Shown piece after piece: positions 26,350 to 32,993 of a DNA stretch of 64,000 nucleotides. The stretch lies in assembly GCA_023301765.1 (NCBI GenBank), contig JALZUC010000021.1:62001-126000 (forward strand), read 5' to 3'. The stretch comes from Akkermansiaceae bacterium (GTDB lineage Bacteria; Verrucomicrobiota; Verrucomicrobiia; Verrucomicrobiales; Akkermansiaceae). Position 1 is the stretch's first letter, and the number at the start of each line of letters is the position of its first letter. The notes below the pieces were generated by a model that ran no database searches, was not told the origin of the DNA, and was given only the letters and a program-made list of their open reading frames with translations. Made by a program: the position numbers and the translations under genes.

Positions 26350-27288
26350 ATGCAGCCTATCACATTTACCCCCCTATACATGGATCGCGTCTGGGGAGGT
26401 CGCGAACTGGAGAGGAAATACTCCCGCTCCCTACCATCTGCTGATACCCCCTATGGTGAATCTTGGGAAATGGTAGATCGGCCAGATGAGCAATCCGTAG
26501 TAACTCAGGGCTGCTATCAAGGACTTACTCTCGGCGAACTTTGGCGAGATAAACGTGCAGAGCTCTTTGGCCCAGGCTTCGATGCCGAGAGCAGCTTCCC
26601 TCTATTAATTAAAATTCTTGATGCCCGTGATGACCTCTCCATTCAGGTGCACCCGCCCGCAGCAATAGCCCCCGAGCTAGGTGGCGAGCCTAAGACTGAG
26701 ATGTGGTACATCGCAGATGCCGAGCCAGATGCTAAGCTATACGCCGGCATGAAAACAGGCACAACGAAGCAGGATTTCCATACAGCTATCGAAGACGGCA
26801 CGGTAGATCAAGTGGTCCACTCAATCTCACCTAAAGCTGGTGAGTCTATTTTTATCCCCTCTGGAAGATTACACGCTATAGGAGCCGGTCTCCTGATTTA
26901 TGAAATCCAGCAGAACTCAGACACTACCTACAGGGTGTTTGACTGGAACCGTATGGGACTAGATGGAAACCCTCGTGAGCTGCACGTAGCAGAGTCTATG
27001 CGCTGTATCGACTTCTCTTATACCGAGCCCACTATGGATACCCCACAGGGTAATACTCTAGCAAGCTGCCCCTATTTCCATGTAGATAAACTACAGCTCT
27101 CTGAAAATTCCAAGGTGCAGAACCCCGACCCTGAGAGATTTTCCATAGTCACGGTGGTAAAGGGCTCACTAGAATCATCTGATGGTGGGCAATACGGTGC
27201 TGGAGACTCACTACTTCTCCCCCGCGCAGCTGACCCACTAATCGCTAAAAACGATGCTACTATCCTTCAGACCACTATTCCTCGCTAG
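26350..27288 (+). CDS. manA: Mannose-6-phosphate isomerase (type I, short form)
   Basis: This cupin-fold zinc enzyme converts mannose-6-phosphate to fructose-6-phosphate for mannose use or nucleotide-sugar synthesis. With the start at 26350 it has 312 residues, the length of the Bacillus-type short ManA. Its N-terminus ITFTPLYMDRVWGGREL is diagnostic. Zinc ligands appear in IQVHPP and EPKTEMWY, with the later histidine in IPSGRLHAIGAG. Upstream in-frame starts at 26233 and 26314 would run into the divergent ABC gene. Its 3' end overlaps the next gene by 35 bp. Confidence 0.95.
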   Translation: MQPITFTPLYMDRVWGGRELERKYSRSLPSADTPYGESWEMVDRPDEQSVVTQGCYQGLTLGELWRDKRAELFGPGFDAESSFPLLIKILDARDDLSIQVHPPAAIAPELGGEPKTEMWYIADAEPDAKLYAGMKTGTTKQDFHTAIEDGTVDQVVHSISPKAGESIFIPSGRLHAIGAGLLIYEIQQNSDTTYRVFDWNRMGLDGNPRELHVAESMRCIDFSYTEPTMDTPQGNTLASCPYFHVDKLQLSENSKVQNPDPERFSIVTVVKGSLESSDGGQYGAGDSLLLPRAADPLIAKNDATILQTTIPR

Positions 27289-28303
27289 TAGAGTTAGATT
27301 ACTAGTCTACCTCCTTACAAGCCTTGGTCTGGCCCTTCAGCCTGAAATTAGCCGTGCAGAAGATGTTGGCAACTGGCCAACATCTTGGAAGCCTTCCGCT
27401 CAGGCCAAAATCATCGTCGCTCAAAAAGGTAACGGAAATAAACCCTACACCTACCACACTCAAAACTACGAGCTACACTCACTGACTGCGCTGAATACAC
27501 AGCAATTACAGGCCTTCGCTAATATTACCGAGTCCATTCCTCATGTATTAAAACGCTTACCCATGCCCTTATTAGGTATGCCAGAGGGGCGCCGTGCTAA
27601 GGTGCTCATCTATCCAGATGAAGATAGCTTTATCGCAGCTGGTGGAGTTCCCGGTGCTGCTGGGTATTATAACGGTAGGATGAAAGCTATTCTTCTCCGC
27701 GCAGACAGCTTCCTCACTCCAGCCTCTGGTCGGGGGAGTAGACTCCCACCTAAGGCTGACTACTCACTATTAGTTCATGAATTTACCCACCTCTGCATGC
27801 ACAATATTTTGGGCTACCTACCACCATGGTTTAGTGAGGGCACAGCAGAGTATATCACCGCAGCACACCAGAGTAAGGGCGTCTATCAATTCTCAAACCC
27901 AAGCAGCTCTATTCGAAAGCGCATTCGCAAGGCGCTCCCTAATGATAAGGATGAAATCATTCTGCCCAGCATCAGCGAAACTATGGCTCTAAGCCATAAG
28001 CAATGGGGTGAACGTATCAAAAAAGGTCAACCAAACGATCTCTACCGTAGCTATGCTACCTCCCTACTCATTGTCCACACCCTCTTTCATGGAGGAGAAA
28101 AGCGGCGTGAAGCCACCCGCACATTTCTGAAAACACAGCAACAACGGCCGCATCGTATGGATCAAGAGACGCGTATACTCTACCCACGCTGGGATGAAGC
28201 TCAAGCTATACTTATCTCCCCAGAAGAACGCAAAAAACTCCAACAGCGTATCATCGATTACTGGCGACCTCGTGGCTTACGTCTAAAATTCAACTTTGAG
28301 TGA
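27254..28303 (+). CDS. Secreted HExxH metallopeptidase-like protein (DUF1570-like)
   Basis: This 349-residue protein has an N-terminal hydrophobic signal (about 12-35) and a zinc-peptidase-like core of the MA clan. The core shows LLVHEFTHLCMH (HExxH) followed, 17 residues later, by PWFSEGTAEYI, whose glutamate would be the third ligand. This arrangement matches DUF1570-type proteins common in Planctomycetes and Verrucomicrobia. A gluzincin-like core is also present in the gene at 37984-39195. The start overlaps manA by 35 bp; no later ATG gives a signal peptide. The substrate is unknown. The C-terminal part after residue 270 is basic. Confidence 0.8.
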   Translation: MLLSFRPLFLASRVRLLVYLLTSLGLALQPEISRAEDVGNWPTSWKPSAQAKIIVAQKGNGNKPYTYHTQNYELHSLTALNTQQLQAFANITESIPHVLKRLPMPLLGMPEGRRAKVLIYPDEDSFIAAGGVPGAAGYYNGRMKAILLRADSFLTPASGRGSRLPPKADYSLLVHEFTHLCMHNILGYLPPWFSEGTAEYITAAHQSKGVYQFSNPSSSIRKRIRKALPNDKDEIILPSISETMALSHKQWGERIKKGQPNDLYRSYATSLLIVHTLFHGGEKRREATRTFLKTQQQRPHRMDQETRILYPRWDEAQAILISPEERKKLQQRIIDYWRPRGLRLKFNFE

Positions 28304-28379
28304 CAGCCCAGCGGCTTACACCAGGAACCCAGTAGTAACTTGGGCCTAGCCTGCGGTCTTATTTTGATAACTCTACTAA

Positions 28380-28916
28380 CTATCGTTTGGCCGGAAGCAA
28401 ACTACCATTACCAGCCTCTGCATCAGGTAAATTACTCGGTATAGACGTAGAGAGACCTCGCGGCCGAGCACTATCTACACGGAGAGGGCGGAAGTCCGAG
28501 CTATGAGAATCAACACGGAATGTTAATTCATCCATATCACGATTTGTCTCTGAGAGCTGCTTACGTAAGTGTTTCTGCTCCGCACGCATGGCCGCTAGCA
28601 TCTTTGTCTGCTCTGCAAGAAGTTTTAAAAGAGCATCTTCACGAGGGGTTTGTGCCGCACCTATAGCTGCTGGATGAGTGGGAGGAGTTTCTTTTTTCTT
28701 AATAACCGGCACTTGTGGTGTAGGAATAGCTTTAATGCTGTCTTTGTGCGTGGATTGATTATGCGCAGCAGTCTCCGTAGCATTCATCACACTGGAAGAA
28801 GTCACTGCTCCATTGCGAACCATTTCCTGCACCTTAAGATAGTGCATGCCTGCAATACCGGTGATGATACTCAGCATAACAGTAGCTAAAAGAGGTATGG
28901 CGATATTATTTTTCAT
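28380..28916 (-). CDS. Membrane-anchored coiled-coil protein, last gene of pseudopilin operon
   Basis: I do not recognise this 178-residue protein. From the ATG at 28916 it has one N-terminal membrane helix (about 5-23), then a serine/threonine- and proline-rich linker. A predicted coiled coil (KLLAEQTKMLAAMRAEQKHL and onwards, about 95-135) follows, and the basic C-terminal tail ends in LLPAKR. The topology suggests a periplasmic coiled coil held by the inner membrane, as in secretion-system or pilus assembly adaptors. It starts 4 bp after the stop of the preceding operon gene. An upstream in-frame ATG at 28985 would overlap that gene. Confidence 0.7.
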   Translation of the reverse strand: MKNNIAIPLLATVMLSIITGIAGMHYLKVQEMVRNGAVTSSSVMNATETAAHNQSTHKDSIKAIPTPQVPVIKKKETPPTHPAAIGAAQTPREDALLKLLAEQTKMLAAMRAEQKHLRKQLSETNRDMDELTFRVDSHSSDFRPLRVDSARPRGLSTSIPSNLPDAEAGNGSLLPAKR

Positions 28917-28920
28917 GGTC

Positions 28921-29547
28921 TTATCTCGGTAGGGATGAAAGTAGCTGCTGCAAACGCTGGATAACTTCAGCTGCCTGCTTCTCATGATTCTCTATCTCAG
29001 CAGTAGAGTTTTGCAACATAACACCCAGCGTTACGTTTTTAGAGAATTTTAAATAGTCTTTATAGCCTGGCTCAGCAATCTTAATCACATTCTTACCATC
29101 TTCAATGGGAACTAACACGTAAGGAGTAATCGATAAATCCGCGATGTAGCCGCTATCTAGCTTTACCTGTTTACGGAACGGCTCAGAGTCCGATGGTCCA
29201 GGGACAAACCTCCACCCTGCAGGAGGCACAGATATTGGCTTCGCTGGCCATGGTGAGTCTATTTTCACTTTTCCTTTACCGGTGACACCACCTGACTCTC
29301 CCACTGTTTTTTCAATTTGAATTTGAATACCCTCGTTTTCTTTTTTGTCGCCACCTTTATCTGAAGGCTTAGCGGGGGCTTTATCTTCAGCAGCTTGGTC
29401 TTGTTTAGACCATTCATCGATCACCGTAGCCGGGGGTAACTCTAGCAAAGACGCATGTTCTAAACCTGAAGGCTCAGGATCAGTGAGTGTCTGCGCCTGA
29501 GCTGTTACTACAGCTAGTGATAATAAAATATAAACTCTAAATCTCAT
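28921..29547 (-). CDS. Secreted protein of pseudopilin operon, function unknown
   Basis: From the ATG at 29547 the protein has 208 residues with a signal peptide MRFRVYILLSLAVVTAQAQ. A charged, low-complexity linker rich in D, K and E (about 45-80) separates it from a folded C-terminal part. That part contains PPAGWRFVPGPSD and a predicted beta-rich stretch. The last 35 residues look helical. The PAG-W-R-F phrase resembles LPAGYRYIGKY in the second gene of this operon (30362-30871), which may mean that the two share a small domain. The gap to the upstream gene is 22 bp. No known family is recognised. Confidence 0.7.
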   Translation of the reverse strand: MRFRVYILLSLAVVTAQAQTLTDPEPSGLEHASLLELPPATVIDEWSKQDQAAEDKAPAKPSDKGGDKKENEGIQIQIEKTVGESGGVTGKGKVKIDSPWPAKPISVPPAGWRFVPGPSDSEPFRKQVKLDSGYIADLSITPYVLVPIEDGKNVIKIAEPGYKDYLKFSKNVTLGVMLQNSTAEIENHEKQAAEVIQRLQQLLSSLPR

Positions 29548-29569
29548 GGTGTTAAACTGATATGAGGGA

Positions 29570-30355
29570 TTACTCAGCAGCGGGTTTCCCATCATCTACT
29601 TTAATTAATGAGGAACCATCCGGGAGGTCTCTTGGTTGATTTCCGTGACCTTGATTATAGGGTAAAGATGGACTGTCTGCTCTTAACACAGTAGCTGGTG
29701 CCGTGCGCCCTAATAAAAGATTCCAGTCATTTAATACCCCCTTACCTTGCTGTCTGAGGTTATTAAGATCACGCTCATAAATCATTAATCGTGATAAAAT
29801 ATTACGGGCTTCAGCTATATCCTCTTTCGTCCAGCGCATCGTACGGGTCTCATAACGCACTGGAACATCAAGAATGATTTTTTGTTCACCATTCTCAGTC
29901 ATCGCACGGAGAATATGCTGTACTTTGAGATTGGTATTCTCCCAGCGCACTCCTGGCTTTACTCCAGCAGGTAGTTTTCCTGACTTGGCTGACGCCGCTG
30001 TGCGATTCCCTGATGGTGTCTCACCAGGCAACGCATCTTCTGATGGGACAAGATCAGATTCAACTGAGGCCTCTTTACCCAGCTTCACACCAGTAACTTC
30101 AGTTACGTCTTTTTCCACAGTTAGAAGTGAGGCGGCTGGCTGCTGTGGAGGAGTAGATACGATCACAGGCTTAGTGATATACATCCAACAAAGTGCTCCT
30201 GATAAACATACAATAGCACCAAGAAGCAAAGGATAAGCCTTACTCATGGGAGTATTAGCAGCAGGATTTGACAATGGCTGATTGAGAGGGGCGTGTTCTA
30301 CGTTTTGCGCAGAACTAACTGGCTCCGTAGGAATTGGCTCAAGGGGAGATTTCAT
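29570..30355 (-). CDS. Single-pass membrane protein of pseudopilin operon
   Basis: This 261-residue protein has a proline-rich cytoplasmic N-terminus of about 38 residues, one membrane helix (about 39-60, KAYPLLLGAIVCLSGALCW) and a periplasmic remainder. The periplasmic part holds a linker, a central globular segment with GVRWENTNLKVQHILRAM (about 140-170) and a helical region with MIYERDLNNLRQQGKG. Bitopic proteins with this topology act as inner-membrane scaffolds in pilus and type II secretion machines, for example PilN/PilO or GspM/GspC. No sequence motif proves that here. It lies 6 bp after the preceding gene. Confidence 0.7.
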   Translation of the reverse strand: MKSPLEPIPTEPVSSAQNVEHAPLNQPLSNPAANTPMSKAYPLLLGAIVCLSGALCWMYITKPVIVSTPPQQPAASLLTVEKDVTEVTGVKLGKEASVESDLVPSEDALPGETPSGNRTAASAKSGKLPAGVKPGVRWENTNLKVQHILRAMTENGEQKIILDVPVRYETRTMRWTKEDIAEARNILSRLMIYERDLNNLRQQGKGVLNDWNLLLGRTAPATVLRADSPSLPYNQGHGNQPRDLPDGSSLIKVDDGKPAAE

Positions 30356-30361
30356 GATGAT

Positions 30362-30871
30362 TTATTGATCAACAGTTTCCGGTTTATGATCTGCCCCTAA
30401 GCTCACGGCACGGGTAATAATAACTCGGTGAGATCTAGGAGGAGTCTTAACCATCGTAAGGCTATTACGGGTAACACTTATTTGGCGGAGCATTTGCGCC
30501 TTTGTGCTGTATGCCTGCACTCCTGCAATAAGTTCTATCCCTCTATCAGAATTTGCCACTCCCACTCCATCCGAGCGGTAGATTTGGTATGCCGTATAAT
30601 TATCCTCACCAGCTGTCTTGCAGTAGACACGCACCTCTATCCCGTCACTGAAAACTCTATAAATTAAGGGTGATATTATCACCGCCTGGGAAGCTCCATT
30701 TTCAACACGCACTTTCGACTTTAGCTGATATTTACCTATATAACGATACCCGGCCGGCAGATTTCCAGGCTGATCTTGCGCATTAGCTGGGCACATCATT
30801 ACCCCTTGCACGCAAAGCATACAAATTACCAATAAGACTCTGGAGTTTATCTTTTTAAGATAGTTTTTCAT
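30362..30871 (-). CDS. Secreted protein of pseudopilin operon, function unknown
   Basis: With the ATG at 30871 the protein has 169 residues. It has a signal peptide (about 1-32) ending in CPANAQ and a mature part beginning with LPAGYRYIGKYQLKSKVRV. The rest looks beta-rich with several tyrosines and ends in a charged tail. It starts 11 bp after the stop of the pseudopilin gene; an upstream in-frame start at 30901 would overlap that gene. I cannot assign a family. It is probably periplasmic or exported with the pseudopilin. Confidence 0.7.
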   Translation of the reverse strand: MKNYLKKINSRVLLVICMLCVQGVMMCPANAQDQPGNLPAGYRYIGKYQLKSKVRVENGASQAVIISPLIYRVFSDGIEVRVYCKTAGEDNYTAYQIYRSDGVGVANSDRGIELIAGVQAYSTKAQMLRQISVTRNSLTMVKTPPRSHRVIITRAVSLGADHKPETVDQ

Positions 30872-30882
30872 ATTGCTGCAAT

Positions 30883-31305
30883 CTAGCCGCCTAAATCCCA
30901 TACCCCATCAGTAGCAGAACCAGAGGGGTCATATACAGCGCCAGCGCCATTACCAATAACAGGAGGAGATACATTGATTTGAATATTGTAATCAACACCG
31001 TCTAAGCCTCTTACTGTTGGTAAAGCTACGCTATCATCAGATAAATAAGGAATTATTTTAGCTGGTGTCAGGCTCGATACAGCCTCCACAGGATGCTCAC
31101 TAAGATATGTGCGTTGAGCATTGTAGACCATTCTTAATTTTTGAGTAGCCTCAGAACTTAATTGCCAATCACGATATCCAGAAACTCCATACACAGAAAC
31201 TCCTATGAGGGTGATAAGAACAACTATCACAACCGTAATTTCAATCAGCGTCATGCCACGCTTGAGTGACTTACACTCACTGTTAATTAATCTAAATATT
31301 GTCAT
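30883..31305 (-). CDS. Orphan type IV/type II pseudopilin
   Basis: This 140-residue protein starts the five-gene operon. A short basic leader ends in SLKRG and is followed by MTLIEITVVIVVLITLIG, a class III prepilin signal with glycine at -1 (G17) and glutamate at +5 (E22). Methionine replaces the usual phenylalanine at +1. A hydrophobic helix of about 20 residues leads into a small globular head with a glycine-rich C-terminus. A prepilin peptidase elsewhere in the genome would be needed to process it. No pilus ATPase, platform protein or secretin lies within this window. An upstream in-frame ATG at 31329 is an alternative start. Confidence 0.85.
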   Translation of the reverse strand: MTIFRLINSECKSLKRGMTLIEITVVIVVLITLIGVSVYGVSGYRDWQLSSEATQKLRMVYNAQRTYLSEHPVEAVSSLTPAKIIPYLSDDSVALPTVRGLDGVDYNIQINVSPPVIGNGAGAVYDPSGSATDGVWDLGG

Positions 31306-31563
31306 TCTACGCAAATGATAGCATATCATAGAGTATTGAAAATAAAAAAAGATAGCTATAATGAAGGACTTTCGCCTCCGAAACTAGGATCAAATATAGC
31401 CCTCCTTGCATTCAGTTGATCAAGTAATATGTTTTATAATTAACAAAACATTCCATTAACAGCCCCTCACGCCTCGGGCTCCTGATCAGACATACTCAAA
31501 TATATGACGATAGGTAGAACTTCGCCCTTGCAAGAAGATGGTTCCATCCTATATCCAGCTGAT

Positions 31564-32067
31564 ATGTCAAAGATCTTACCGCCCAAGCCTCGCGGCTTGA
31601 CTCAGAAAACACAGATCACGGTAATTGCCTCACAATACAATGCCGAATTTACAGATGCCCTATTAGAAAATGCAAAGGGCGAGCTGGCAGAACTCATTCC
31701 TAATGGCCACTTCGAATTTATTCGTGTTCCAGGTGCATTTGAGATTCCTGCGACAGTGGCTGCAGTAATTAAAAAGCAAAAACCAGAGTGTATAATCTGT
31801 CTAGGGCTCATCATTCGAGGCCAGACTGCTCATGGTGACATGATCGCAGAAAGTGTTACCAATGCACTGCAGAACATCTCTGTGACTCATGCCCTGCCGA
31901 TAGTTCATGAGGTATTACTGGTAAACGATGAAAAACAAGCTTATGCACGCTGTATCGGCAACAAGTTGAATCGTGGTCGTGAAGCTGCCCGTGCAACGGC
32001 AGCTATCATTGACACCTTTACCCAAATCAAACGCAACACCGCACGCTCTTTCCCAAGTAATGTATAA
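31564..32067 (+). CDS. ribH: 6,7-dimethyl-8-ribityllumazine synthase
   Basis: RibH condenses 5-amino-6-ribitylaminouracil with 3,4-dihydroxybutanone 4-phosphate in the penultimate step of riboflavin synthesis and forms icosahedral or pentameric assemblies. The start at 31564 gives 167 residues. Family signatures are ITVIASQYNAEFTDALL, VPGAFEIPATVAAV, CLGLIIRGQTAHGDMIAESV and a C-terminal NRGREAARATAAII. An upstream in-frame ATG at 31504 would add 20 residues that fit no family member. Its stop overlaps the nusB start by 8 bp, so the two are translationally coupled. No FMN riboswitch is evident upstream. Confidence 0.95.
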   Translation: MSKILPPKPRGLTQKTQITVIASQYNAEFTDALLENAKGELAELIPNGHFEFIRVPGAFEIPATVAAVIKKQKPECIICLGLIIRGQTAHGDMIAESVTNALQNISVTHALPIVHEVLLVNDEKQAYARCIGNKLNRGREAARATAAIIDTFTQIKRNTARSFPSNV

Positions 32068-32920
32068 ACGGAGACAAATCCGCGAGGCTGCTATCCAGTT
32101 CCTCTATTTCGCAGACCTAGAAGAAGGTCCTGATGCTAATGACATTCAGCAGGCATTCTGGGAAATTGTGCAGGAAAACAGCCTACGCAAACTAACTAAC
32201 GCTAGAGTCAAAGCCGTGCTCCACATCGCCCAAGGGCGACAAAGCCGCATGGCAAAACTGGCTCTACGTAGCCCACTAATCCAGGCCGAACTAAAGGTCA
32301 TTGACGGTGCAGCCAACGTCCTGGCTGCATTTAAAAAGATCAACAAACTAGAGGGCGAACTGAGCTCAAAGTTAGACCTACTTAAAACTGTCAGCCGGTC
32401 AAAATCAGATGATAAAACTATAGGTTCTCACCTAGATGATGTCTACACCTCTAGTCAGGTAATGGTAGCTGCACGCCGAGAATGGCAATATGCGCTCGAT
32501 GACGCCCCATTTTTAAAAAATAAACTAGAGACACTCACAGCGAATATCCTGCAACTTGGGCATGTTTCAGAGAGATTAGATGCCATGAACTCCACAGAAG
32601 GTCTCCCTGAACTCAAGCACCTCAATTCAACTCAAGAGGACATTTTGGCCTTCCGCAATGAGACTACAAAATTAATCCAAGCAGTGCTGACTAATAAGCA
32701 GACCATCGATGCTAGACTCCTAGATATCGTGGAAAACTACGCCCCTGAGCGTGTAGCGCCCGTGGACCGTGCTATTCTTCAAGTCGGCACACATGAAATT
32801 CTTAACTGCCCAGATATACCTCGGGCTGTCAGCATCAACGAAGCCATAGAAATAGCCAAAAAATTTGGCGATACTGACTCCCCTCGCTTTATTAATGGCG
32901 TGCTAGATGCTCTTAAATAG
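32060..32920 (+). CDS. nusB: Transcription antitermination factor NusB with large central insertion
   Basis: NusB with NusE (S10) binds boxA RNA to support rRNA antitermination. The protein has 286 residues against about 130-160 normally. The N-terminal helix RRQIREAAIQFLYFADL (residues 4-20) and the C-terminal half match NusB: VDRAILQVGTHEIL, INEAIEIAKKFG, then FINGVLDALK. Between residues about 45 and 189 lies an extra, mostly helical block unrelated to standard NusB. The ribH-nusB order is common in bacteria, and the ATG at 32060 overlaps the ribH stop. The insertion could be lineage-specific. Confidence 0.92.
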   Translation: MYKRRQIREAAIQFLYFADLEEGPDANDIQQAFWEIVQENSLRKLTNARVKAVLHIAQGRQSRMAKLALRSPLIQAELKVIDGAANVLAAFKKINKLEGELSSKLDLLKTVSRSKSDDKTIGSHLDDVYTSSQVMVAARREWQYALDDAPFLKNKLETLTANILQLGHVSERLDAMNSTEGLPELKHLNSTQEDILAFRNETTKLIQAVLTNKQTIDARLLDIVENYAPERVAPVDRAILQVGTHEILNCPDIPRAVSINEAIEIAKKFGDTDSPRFINGVLDALK

Positions 32921-32993
32921 TAGTCATCTAGGAATGATGGCTTGCAGGCATCTAGCTAAAATGATTTTATCTGCTCTGAGTAATTAACCTACC

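Noticed and set aside
26168-26476. Open frame overlapping the ABC transporter and manA
   Set aside because: It is out of frame with manA and lies on the opposite strand to the ABC gene, so it is a shadow of both.
31429-31451. Inverted repeat ATGTTTT/AAAACAT upstream of ribH
   Set aside because: It is short and AT-only at the stem, with no T-run or riboswitch-like neighbours; it may be chance.
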